From: RUG12395 sp034178705
Lineage (GTDB): Bacteria > Bacillota > Clostridia > Oscillospirales > CAG-272
Direction of reading: 5' to 3'
Length of the DNA: 61,622 bases
Assembly (NCBI GenBank): GCA_034178705.1
Contig: JAXFQY010000065.1
Span: forward strand, 1-61,622
A program made the position numbers and the translations under genes. The notes below the pieces were generated by a model. That model saw only the letters and a list, made by a program, of their open reading frames with translations, was not told where the DNA came from and ran no database searches. Below, piece by piece: positions 42,191 to 49,863 of the stretch. Within the stretch, counting starts at the first letter, position 1. The number at the start of each line of letters is the position of its first letter.

Positions 42191-42925
42191 ATGGAAAAAC
42201 AGGAATGGTCCGCAAAAAAACGGAAGGTTCTTTTTGCGGCAGCATTGATAGCCGCTCTGCTTTTGATCGCCGCGCTCGGTGTGCTTGTCGGTGTCCCGCT
42301 TGTACGCTTTGCTTCGGAGCCTGAGCATTTCAGAGATTGGGTTGACGCCCGAGGAATCTGGGGCCGGCTGGCCTATATCGGCATGGTTCTGTTCCAGATT
42401 CTGATTGCATTGATTCCGGGGGAGCCTTTTGAAATCGTCGGCGGCTATGCCTTCGGGGCCGTGGAAGGGACACTTCTTTGCCTTGCCGCTTCCACCGCCG
42501 GCAGTATACTGGTCTTTCTTCTTGTACGCAGATTTGGCATGCGTCTCGTCGGGGTTTTCTTTTCCCGGGACAAGCTGAATTCTCTTCGGTTCCTCCGCAG
42601 TACCCCGAAACGGGATTTCCTGTTTCTTCTGATTTTTATGCTTCCCGGAACGCCGAAGGATCTTCTTTCCTATTTTGCCGGTTTGACGGATATCCGGTTT
42701 CCCGTCTGGCTTCTGATCTGCTCGTTCGGAAGAATTCCGTCGATTATTACCTCCATCGTGGGCGGAGACGCGCTCGGAGAGGGGAATTACACCTATGCCA
42801 TCCTGGTTTTTGCGGTAACGCTTGCTGTCAGCGGTGTCGGTCTGTTCGTTTATAATCAGATTTGTTTGAAACATGCAGGAAAGACAAAAAAAGAAGATAC
42901 TAAGGATCCGAGCAAGGAAAACTAA
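42191..42925 (+). CDS. VTT-domain (TVP38/TMEM64, DedA-like) membrane protein
   Basis: A 244-residue integral membrane protein of the VTT superfamily, whose members are thought to be lipid scramblases or flippases. It has a basic N-terminus, a membrane helix (about 14-36), a re-entrant core with the family motifs FQILIALIPGEPFEIVGGYAFGA (shortened: IPGEPFEIVGGYAFG) and LPGTPKDLLSYFAGLT, a further pair of helices, and a charged tail (KTKKEDTKDPSKEN). It starts 3 bp after the fumC stop and ends just before the operon terminator. No functional link with fumarase is known. Confidence 0.85.
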   Translation: MEKQEWSAKKRKVLFAAALIAALLLIAALGVLVGVPLVRFASEPEHFRDWVDARGIWGRLAYIGMVLFQILIALIPGEPFEIVGGYAFGAVEGTLLCLAASTAGSILVFLLVRRFGMRLVGVFFSRDKLNSLRFLRSTPKRDFLFLLIFMLPGTPKDLLSYFAGLTDIRFPVWLLICSFGRIPSIITSIVGGDALGEGNYTYAILVFAVTLAVSGVGLFVYNQICLKHAGKTKKEDTKDPSKEN

Positions 42926-42931
42926 GGAAAG

Positions 42932-42964
42932 AGCGCCGGCGCAGATAAATGCGCCGGCGCTTTG
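42932..42964. terminator. Terminator of hprK-fumC-VTT operon
   Basis: A 12-bp perfect GC-rich stem AGCGCCGGCGCA / TGCGCCGGCGCT with a 6-nt loop and short T tail, between convergent operons. Confidence 0.85.
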
Positions 42965-42980
42965 TATGGGGTGCTCGTTT

Positions 42981-43775
42981 TCAGAATGAGGTATCACTGA
43001 TTGTCATCTGCTCCGCCGTGCCGGCGATTTTCACGGAAGCTCTGCGGTGAGCCGGAAAGGAAAGATCAATGCCTGCTGCACGCGCCTGTCGGTGCTGCTC
43101 CGGCCGCGGAATCCGGTAGGCTCTTCCGCCCTTCAGAAATAGCGCGCCGGTTTGCTTGAAGTGGAAAGAGACACGGGCGGCAGCACATTGCTCCCGCAGG
43201 GAGAGGATCCAGTCATAGTCGCACGGTCGCGCTGCGATGCCGCTTTCACCTCCGCAGATCAGTTGACTGTAAGCAGGCGAGAGCCACGGGGAAAGATCGA
43301 TTTTTGTCAGTAAAGGCTCACAGACGATCCCTTTTTCCGCCGCCGGGACGCGATCGAAAACAGGCATGCGGATTTCCGCTTGCCGCTGACTTTCCACGGT
43401 TGCGAAAAACCGAACATTCGGATAGCCGTTTCCCCAGTTTTCCGGCATGACCTCCGGAAATCTTGTAATCCGTTTTGTAATAATTGTGAAGCGGAGGCCC
43501 GGCCTTTCGCGGAAGATATGCCAAAGTGCGCCGCGCCATTCATCCGCCGCGGGCAGAAAGAAGTCGCTGGTCATACAGCAGTAAACATCGGTTCCGTCCG
43601 GCAGCTTCCAGTTCCCGCTCCGGGTACGGCGAAGCGGGAGGTCAAAATCGGCATTCTTTTCGACGCGGGTGGCGTCCCGACCGACGCTTCCGTCCCGCCG
43701 GTAAACATAACAGTTCAGACAGCCCTCCGAATATTTTTCGCATCCGTGCCACGGGTTCCATACGATACTGTTCAT
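42981..43775 (-). CDS. DUF5131 (phage Gp37/Gp68-like) three-Cys protein
   Basis: A 264-residue cytoplasmic protein of the DUF5131 family, first described from phage proteins Gp37/Gp68. Its N-terminal WNPWHGCEKYSEGCLNCYVY holds three cysteines (C12, C19, C22), the family hallmark, which suggests an Fe-S cluster of the radical-SAM-like or photoproduct-lyase-like kind. Later conserved parts are VYCCMTSDFFLPAADEWR, IITKRITRFPEVMP, FATVESQ and ICGGESG. Function is unknown; members often sit near nucleic-acid-processing genes. The ATG overlaps the stop of the glycosylase-MBL gene by 4 nt. It is the last gene of the operon. Confidence 0.85.
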   Translation of the reverse strand: MNSIVWNPWHGCEKYSEGCLNCYVYRRDGSVGRDATRVEKNADFDLPLRRTRSGNWKLPDGTDVYCCMTSDFFLPAADEWRGALWHIFRERPGLRFTIITKRITRFPEVMPENWGNGYPNVRFFATVESQRQAEIRMPVFDRVPAAEKGIVCEPLLTKIDLSPWLSPAYSQLICGGESGIAARPCDYDWILSLREQCAAARVSFHFKQTGALFLKGGRAYRIPRPEQHRQARAAGIDLSFPAHRRASVKIAGTAEQMTISDTSF

Positions 43776-44902
43776 CGGTGCGTTTCCTGTAAATATGCGG
43801 AACAGTCATCGAGCAGCGCATAAATCGCGTCTGTCCCTTCGGCAAGGTACCCGAACGGCGTGTAATCGTGGCTCATAACGATGCGCTGCGGTGCCAGTTC
43901 ACGGATGCGCAGCAGGGAAGCGCGATAATCGGAGGGAGAAAAAATTCCGACCCCAAAGCGCCCGATTCCGTGCTGTTGTAAACAATCCCCGCAGAGAAGG
44001 GTTCCTGTGCGCTCATCAAGATAGGCGGCGGAGTCCCTTGAGTGTCCGGGAAGAAAGACAACGCGGAGAGAACCGAGAAGAAGTTCTCCGTCCCTGAGAG
44101 CGGTTGCCGCATTTCGGACGGATTGTGGGAGAATCTCCGGCTTGGAGGCGAGAATCCGAATCTCTGGGAAGGACTGACACAGTGCCGCGTGACCGCCGAT
44201 ATGATCTCCGTGTGCATGTGTGGACAGCAGGAGGGAAGGGGTTACCCCGAGGGCGGCAAGCGCGGGAAGAATATAGTCCCGTACATCCTCCGGATAGGTG
44301 GCGCTGTCTATCAGTGCCGCTCCGTTCGGTGTCAGAACCAGATAGACGGTTGTGAAGTTGTTTTCAAAAGGAACCCGCAGGCGCAGGACATTGTCTGTTA
44401 CCGGCTCAAAGACAGGGGGACAAGAGAACACAGGAAGTCTGCGCCAGCGACCGATCAGCTCTGTCAAATTGAAACGGGCATTTGCCGCGCTTGTGGAGGG
44501 AAGAGAAATCGCGGGAATCATAGTTTCCCGCGCGGAAAACCGTCGGTATAGGGTGTCTGCCGTGCTGCCGTTTGTATAGATGCGCCGGATTTTCGTACCA
44601 CGGATCAGTCCGGTAATGTCGTTTGGCGTTACTGCAGCAATGCTGCTGTCTGCACTTCCGTCGATTTCACAGCAAGCGGCAACATCCCAGAGTGCAATAT
44701 GGTGGGAAAGGAGCAAATCCGTTTTTCCTTCGGTGCTTTCCGGAACAGGGGTTTCACAGAGAGCGGCAAGGACCTGCCAGAAGCGGTTCTGGGGATGGGC
44801 GTAGTAGAATCCCGCCTCCCGGGAACGAACGGACGGGAAGGAACCGAGAATCAGCTTGTCGCAATCTGCATTGACAACCGGTGGAATATTGTGATGTTTC
44901 AT
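43772..44902 (-). CDS. DNA-deoxyinosine glycosylase fused to MBL-fold hydrolase
   Basis: A 376-residue two-domain protein. Residues 1-157 match the DNA-deoxyinosine (hypoxanthine) glycosylase branch of the uracil-DNA-glycosylase superfamily: LILGSFPSVRSREAGFYYAHPQNRF (split motifs LGSFPS 19-24 and HPQNRFW 36-42) and the late LPSTSAANA. Residues about 160-376 are a metallo-beta-lactamase-fold domain with the zinc motif THAHGDHIGG (HxHxDH, 229-234), LPGHSRDS and LLCGDCLQQHG. The first domain would remove deaminated adenine from DNA; the second could be a nuclease, phosphodiesterase or glyoxalase-type hydrolase. Both start and stop overlap neighbours by 4 nt, so it is the middle gene of a tightly coupled trio. 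Confidence 0.86.
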   Translation of the reverse strand: MKHHNIPPVVNADCDKLILGSFPSVRSREAGFYYAHPQNRFWQVLAALCETPVPESTEGKTDLLLSHHIALWDVAACCEIDGSADSSIAAVTPNDITGLIRGTKIRRIYTNGSTADTLYRRFSARETMIPAISLPSTSAANARFNLTELIGRWRRLPVFSCPPVFEPVTDNVLRLRVPFENNFTTVYLVLTPNGAALIDSATYPEDVRDYILPALAALGVTPSLLLSTHAHGDHIGGHAALCQSFPEIRILASKPEILPQSVRNAATALRDGELLLGSLRVVFLPGHSRDSAAYLDERTGTLLCGDCLQQHGIGRFGVGIFSPSDYRASLLRIRELAPQRIVMSHDYTPFGYLAEGTDAIYALLDDCSAYLQETHR

Positions 44903-46029
44903 ATCCGTATCAACTCATATTTTCTGCTTCCGAGTCCGATATGCTCCGCGTGCGCAAGGCAGGTCTGCCACTCCGACTCCGGAGAGGAGTTGGAAAAGTG
45001 GTCGTGACGATCGCAAAAGTCCGGACGGGTCAGCTGGTCGGCAAGCTGGGAGTGCGGGAGCGGTGTCTGACGCAGGCAGGCATCCACGCACGCCTGATCC
45101 AGGGCAAGCGGATCGAAGGAGGCGAACATTCCGATGTCCGGCAGAATCGGGGCATCGTTTTCGGGATGACAGTCGCAGTTTGGCGAAATGTCCATAACGA
45201 GGGAGATATGAAAATTCGGACGGTTCCAGATAACCGCCTTGGCATACTCTGCCATGCGGCGGTTCAGCTCTTGCGCCGCGTTATTGTAGGCAAAGGAAAT
45301 CGCGTCGAACCCGCAGGCTCCGAGACATCTCCCACAGCCGACACAGCTGTCATAATTGACACGCATTTTTTTCGTTGCAGAATCAAAAATCAGTCCGTTG
45401 TTGGCGCATTCACGGCGGCAACGACCGCAGCCGCGGCATCTTTTCTCGTTGATCCTCGGTTTCCCGCTGCTGTGCTGCTCGGTTTTTCCGGCGCGTGAGC
45501 CGCAGCCCATGCCGATGTTTTTGATGGCACCGCCGAAGCCTGCCGTTTCATGTCCCTTGAAATGGTTGAGGGAAATGAAGACATCCGCATCCATGACGGC
45601 ACGACCGATTTTTGCCTTTTTCACGTATTCTCCGCCCTCTACCGGAACCTCGATATCATCCGTTCCTTTCAGTCCGTCCCCGATCAGAATCGGGCAGTTG
45701 ACGGAAAGGGGAGAAAAACCGTTCTGCCAGGCACACTCAAGATGCTCCAGAGCGTTTTTCCTGCTTCCGACATACATGGTGTTGCAGTCGGTCAGAAAAG
45801 GCTTTCCGCCGAGGTCCTTGACGACATCGACTACGGCGCGGGCATAGTTCGGCCGAAGAAATGCGACGTTCCCCAGCTCACCGAAATGCATTTTGATTGC
45901 CACAAATTTGCCGTCCATGTCAATGGTTCCGATCCCGGCGGCACGGATCAGTTTCTTCAGCTTATCGGGAAGACAGTCCCCGCCGGGGATTGTACGAAAA
46001 TCGGTAAAAAAGACTTTGGATGCTCCCAT
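44899..46029 (-). CDS. DUF362 domain protein with two [4Fe-4S] clusters
   Basis: A 376-residue cytoplasmic redox protein. The DUF362 domain (1-190) has the conserved KMHFGELGNVAFLRP, FLTDCNTMYVGSR and NHFKGHETAGFGGAIKN blocks; it is followed by a bacterial ferredoxin insert with two complete cluster motifs, C198-C201-C204-C208 and C229-C232-C235-C239, and a C-terminal part with PNCDCHPENDAP. DUF362 proteins are common in anaerobes but have no agreed reaction. The ATG follows AGGAGG and lies 51 bp after hisS, so read-through from the hisS promoter is likely. The stop overlaps the glycosylase fusion start. Confidence 0.86.
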   Translation of the reverse strand: MGASKVFFTDFRTIPGGDCLPDKLKKLIRAAGIGTIDMDGKFVAIKMHFGELGNVAFLRPNYARAVVDVVKDLGGKPFLTDCNTMYVGSRKNALEHLECAWQNGFSPLSVNCPILIGDGLKGTDDIEVPVEGGEYVKKAKIGRAVMDADVFISLNHFKGHETAGFGGAIKNIGMGCGSRAGKTEQHSSGKPRINEKRCRGCGRCRRECANNGLIFDSATKKMRVNYDSCVGCGRCLGACGFDAISFAYNNAAQELNRRMAEYAKAVIWNRPNFHISLVMDISPNCDCHPENDAPILPDIGMFASFDPLALDQACVDACLRQTPLPHSQLADQLTRPDFCDRHDHFSNSSPESEWQTCLAHAEHIGLGSRKYELIRI

Positions 46030-46080
46030 TTTTTCCTCCTGAAAAGGGGGAAGACACGCTTCCCCCGGTATCAATATTGG

Positions 46081-47334
46081 TTATTTCAGCTCTGCTGCGA
46101 GTGCTTCTGCGGAGGCAAAGGATACCTCCCGTTGTTCACTCGTTGCCATTTTGCGGAGCTGAGCGCGACCGGAATCCAGCTCGCTGTCACCGAGAATCAG
46201 GGTATAGACAGCTCCGATTTTGTCGGCGTATTTCATCTGGCTCTTCAGGCTTCTGCCGATAATGTCTGCCTCTGCCCGAACTCCGAGCTGGCGGAGCTCA
46301 TGACAGAGCACGGTGGCACGTGCGGCGGCAGCATCACCGAGCGGGGCAAGATAAATCTGCGGTCCTGCGGGAGTCGGAATATCGGTTCCAGCCTGTTGCA
46401 TAGCAAGAACCAGTCGGGTAAGCCCCATGGCAAAGCCCGCTGCAGGAAGATGCGGACCGCCGAGCTCTTGGATCAGCCCATCGTAGCGCCCACCGCCGCA
46501 GACAGTCGATTGTGCCCCGATACCGGGGCAGATGAATTCGAAAACCGTTTTGGTATAGTAGTCGAGTCCGCGTACCAGTCTGGGGTTTACCGTGTAGGAA
46601 ATGCCCATGGCATCAAGATCCGCCCGGAGCGCAGCAAAGTGATCGGCACATTCCCCGCAGAGATAGTCCAGTGTGTGCGGAGCACCGTCCGCAATTTTTC
46701 CGCAGATCGGGCTTTTGCAGTCCAGAATCCGCATGGGGTTTGTTTCAAGTCTGCCGCGGCAGGTCGGACAAAGTTCCTTTTCGTATTTGCGGAAATAGGT
46801 ACGGAGCGCGTCCCGGTATGCGGGACGGCAGGAGGGGCAGCCGATGGAATTGATATGCAGCTCCGGGGACAGTCCAAGTTCCTGCAGGACATCCGCCGCA
46901 AGAGAAATCACTGCTGCGTCCGCATGCGGACCGGCGGCACCGAACAGTTCCGTGCCGAACTGGAAAAACTCACGGCTGCGCCCGGCTTGAGGGGCCTCGT
47001 AGCGGAAACAATTGATAAAGTAGAAGAGCTTTTCGGGGAGAACGCCGCCGCAGCGACCGTGCTCAATCATGGCACGGGCGACGCCGGCCGTTCCTTCCGG
47101 TCTCAGCGTCAGGGATCTCCCCTCCTTGTCTTCGAAAGTGTACATTTCCTTCTGTACAACATCGGAGGTGGAGCCAACCCCGCGGGAAAACAGCTCGGTC
47201 GCCTCGAAGGTCGGGGTGCGGATTTCGCGATAGCCGTAGCGTTCGCAGACGGCGCGCGCCTTTTCCTCGATTAAACGGAACGCCGGAAGCTCCTCGGGAA
47301 GCAGATCCAGTGTACCGCGCATTTTCTGAATCAT
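46081..47334 (-). CDS. hisS: Histidyl-tRNA synthetase
   Basis: Charges tRNA-His with histidine. The 417-residue class II enzyme shows motif 1 region (IRTPTFEATELFSRGVG), motif 2 (CFRYEAPQAGRSREFFQFG), the HisRS-specific LVRGLDYYTKTVFEF and GGGRYDGL, motif 3 (GFAMGLTRLVLAM) and the C-terminal anticodon-binding domain (about 325-417). It also has the Cys-rich insertion (CPSC, CPTC, CKSPIC, CGEC) usual in Clostridia. Motif 2 reads EAPQ where most bacteria have ERPQ, an unusual change. GAGGT lies 9 nt before the ATG and a consensus promoter upstream. No T-box leader is visible. Confidence 0.96.
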   Translation of the reverse strand: MIQKMRGTLDLLPEELPAFRLIEEKARAVCERYGYREIRTPTFEATELFSRGVGSTSDVVQKEMYTFEDKEGRSLTLRPEGTAGVARAMIEHGRCGGVLPEKLFYFINCFRYEAPQAGRSREFFQFGTELFGAAGPHADAAVISLAADVLQELGLSPELHINSIGCPSCRPAYRDALRTYFRKYEKELCPTCRGRLETNPMRILDCKSPICGKIADGAPHTLDYLCGECADHFAALRADLDAMGISYTVNPRLVRGLDYYTKTVFEFICPGIGAQSTVCGGGRYDGLIQELGGPHLPAAGFAMGLTRLVLAMQQAGTDIPTPAGPQIYLAPLGDAAAARATVLCHELRQLGVRAEADIIGRSLKSQMKYADKIGAVYTLILGDSELDSGRAQLRKMATSEQREVSFASAEALAAELK

Positions 47335-47374
47335 GATGATACCTCGTTTTGTCGGTTCTTTCGATACTTTTTTG

Positions 47375-47403
47375 ATTCTATCATTGACAGCTCATTTTGT
47401 CAA
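47375..47403 (-). promoter_or_regulatory. Promoter of hisS and probably the DUF362 operon
   Basis: Minus strand TTGACA, 17-bp spacer, TAGAAT, 40 nt before the hisS ATG; it abuts the stop of the upstream ABC gene. Confidence 0.82.
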
Positions 47404-47406
47404 GCG

Positions 47407-49860
47407 TTACGGCTCGTACTTTGCGGCAATCCGTGCAGCGGGAAGGCGGGAGATGCGAAGCACGGGCAGCAGCGAGGCGCAGAATTGAATGAACAGAATG
47501 CAGAGATAGGCGGCAAGAGCCGCATACCACGGCATGGAAACGGCATATCCGATCGACGGAAGTGAGGAGAGCAGGGTGATCGTGCCGTAGGTCAAAGCAG
47601 CGGCGGGCAGGGAGCAAAGCAGGGACAGGGAGAGTGCTTCCAGAGCAAAAACCGCAAGCAGCTTGCGGCGCGGCAGGCAGAGCAGACGGCAGACAGCAAT
47701 CATGCCGATCCGTTCCCGGACGGTTGCCTGAAGCAGGAGACAAAGCAGAACGACCGAAACGACAGTTATCGTTGAGGTAACAATCAGCCGTGTACCGACA
47801 CGGGCCAGTGCTGCCTCACGCTGTTCCTGCCAAGCTTCGGTATAGGAATCGGTGATCTTCAGCTTTGCGATGCCCTCAAGCTCCGGAATTCCCTCTGACA
47901 GAAAGAAAAGCATGGCATCCTTATCCTCACACCAGACGGTAAATTCGCTTCCCAGCAGGCTGTCAAGGGCCCGCGGAATATCTTCATCTGCAAGCGCACA
48001 GACGGTTTTTCTGTTTGGGGATTCTTCCCAGCTTTCTTTGATTGTTGCCAAAAAACGGGAATTGAGCGCAATGTTTTTTCCGACGCGGGCTGCGTAAGAT
48101 CTGCCCGCGAATACGGGAAAGACAATGACCTCACCTGAGGAGAGCGTGACATCGTCGTAAGTTCCGGGATAAAGGCGTTTCAGCTCTGACAGGGAAAGTA
48201 CGTCAAGCGGGCGGATAAAAGCACCGAGCATTCCGGTTTCATTCAGATAGACAGCAGGACTGCCGCAGTCGCAGATGCCGACGATTTGCGGCATATAGCT
48301 TTGGCGGGTTATCCTAAGACTTTTCCCGAGAAAGTAGTCGATGCTTCCGATTCCGTTCTGAACGATTCCGCTGGTTCCGAGCAGCTTGTCCAGAACCCAA
48401 CGGTCGACAACAATTTCGTAGCTGTTCTCGGGCATTCTTCCGGCAATCAATTTTGTGCTGTCCAGTTTTTCGAGGGGAAGGTAGGAATAACCGGAGAAGG
48501 AAACGTAGGAGGCGTTGACCTGCGGAAAGGTCTGCTCCGTATAGCTCAGCTGTGTTGTGATATACGGATACACGGTACAGTCCGGACCATTTTCCCGGAT
48601 ATAGGCAATGGCGGCATCCGCGGCTGTCAGCAATTCATCCGGATCCTCGCCCATTCCGGCATTCCGCTGAATCGTAATCCGCAGAAGATGGGGATCGGTA
48701 GTAATGAAATCATGGGGGTCAAGCTGTGCGACAGACAGAAAGTCTGCAAGGGAAAAAACCGTTAATGCTGTAATGAGAAAGAGAAAAATACGCGTGACCG
48801 TCTTCTTTGCTCCGCCGGAGCGCAGCAGGCGCTGCGCTTCAGCTGAAATCATTTTTGCACCGAATCCGGTGCCCGGCCTTGTCCGCCGGACAGGGGAGAC
48901 CGGTTCGATTCCGCCCTCGGTATCCAGGTGCTCCGCAGAAAGGGAAGGAGGGCTGCCTTCCAGAATTTCCGGAAGCTCGGATGTGCTACCTGTGGAAACA
49001 ATCCGACGGTCGTTCAGCTTGATTACGATACGGTTGGGAAGGGCGGCGACGGTCAGTGTCACCGGAGCGGCACCGGGCGCGCGAAGCAGACGAACGGAGA
49101 AGCCCTCGGCTTCCGCAATTTCTTCTGTGCAGTCGCCTGCGTAGATTCTATCACCGCCGAGCGCGGCGTAGTCCTCACGGTTCCAGCCGGAAAGGTCCTC
49201 GACAATCCGTCCGTCCGCAATGCGGATAATCCTGTCTGCAAAAAAACGGGCGGTTTTTTCTTCGTGCGTTACCATTACGACAAGGCTTGTCCTGGATACG
49301 CGGCGAAGCAGCGTGCAGATGTTTACGGTATTGGCTTCGTCCAGATTTCCTGTCGGCTCGTCCGCAAAAATCACGCGCGGGCGGAGGGCAAGGGCGCGTG
49401 CAATGGAAACGCGCTGTTGCTGTCCACCGGACAGCTCACGCACGATGCGCTTTTCGTAGCGCTCCATGCCGACAGTGCGCAGAACGCTTCGTGCCCGGGA
49501 AATCTTTTCCCTGTGTGTCAGGGCGAGGGAATGCATGGCAATATATAGATTATAAAGAACACTCCGGTCGGCAAGGAGATGATAATTCTGAAAAATATAC
49601 CCGAAGTTTTCGCAGCGGACCGTTTCCGATGAGCGTGTGCCGCATTTTGTGATGGTACTGTTATCGATTGTGATGGTACCGGAGTCGAAGGTGTCCAGTC
49701 CCCCTGCTGCATTGAGAAGAGTGGTTTTTCCGCATCCTGAGGCGCCCACAATGCAGACGAAGCCCTTATCCGGTAAAGAGAGCGTAATATCATGAAGTAC
49801 GGTGTTGGCCTGTGCGCTGCGTGCGTCGTAGGTTTTTGTCAGGTGTTTGATTTCCAGCAT
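47407..49860 (-). CDS. ABC transporter with fused ATPase and FtsX-like permease (first of pair by position)
   Basis: An 817-residue protein with a MacB/LolD-type ATPase at the N-terminus (about 1-220: Walker A GASGCGKTTL, signature LSGGQQQR, Walker B VIFADEPTGNLD, H-loop VMVTHEEKTA) fused to a four-helix FtsX-type permease: one helix near 358-378, a large extracytoplasmic domain (about 380-700) and three helices at the C-terminus. A low-complexity linker (about 290-345) joins the parts. Such proteins move lipids, peptides or antimicrobials, or transmit force to envelope enzymes. It starts 3 bp after the 748-residue partner, so the two are probably an obligate pair. Confidence 0.9.
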   Translation of the reverse strand: MLEIKHLTKTYDARSAQANTVLHDITLSLPDKGFVCIVGASGCGKTTLLNAAGGLDTFDSGTITIDNSTITKCGTRSSETVRCENFGYIFQNYHLLADRSVLYNLYIAMHSLALTHREKISRARSVLRTVGMERYEKRIVRELSGGQQQRVSIARALALRPRVIFADEPTGNLDEANTVNICTLLRRVSRTSLVVMVTHEEKTARFFADRIIRIADGRIVEDLSGWNREDYAALGGDRIYAGDCTEEIAEAEGFSVRLLRAPGAAPVTLTVAALPNRIVIKLNDRRIVSTGSTSELPEILEGSPPSLSAEHLDTEGGIEPVSPVRRTRPGTGFGAKMISAEAQRLLRSGGAKKTVTRIFLFLITALTVFSLADFLSVAQLDPHDFITTDPHLLRITIQRNAGMGEDPDELLTAADAAIAYIRENGPDCTVYPYITTQLSYTEQTFPQVNASYVSFSGYSYLPLEKLDSTKLIAGRMPENSYEIVVDRWVLDKLLGTSGIVQNGIGSIDYFLGKSLRITRQSYMPQIVGICDCGSPAVYLNETGMLGAFIRPLDVLSLSELKRLYPGTYDDVTLSSGEVIVFPVFAGRSYAARVGKNIALNSRFLATIKESWEESPNRKTVCALADEDIPRALDSLLGSEFTVWCEDKDAMLFFLSEGIPELEGIAKLKITDSYTEAWQEQREAALARVGTRLIVTSTITVVSVVLLCLLLQATVRERIGMIAVCRLLCLPRRKLLAVFALEALSLSLLCSLPAAALTYGTITLLSSLPSIGYAVSMPWYAALAAYLCILFIQFCASLLPVLRISRLPAARIAAKYEP

Positions 49861-49863
49861 ACA

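Noticed and set aside
45550..47274. A 574-codon plus-strand frame over hisS and the DUF362 gene
   Set aside because: Shadow of two clear minus-strand genes; it spans the gap between them and matches nothing.
47335..47374. Possible T-box leader for hisS
   Set aside because: Only about 40 nt separate promoter and start codon, far too short for a T-box, and no T-box sequence is present.
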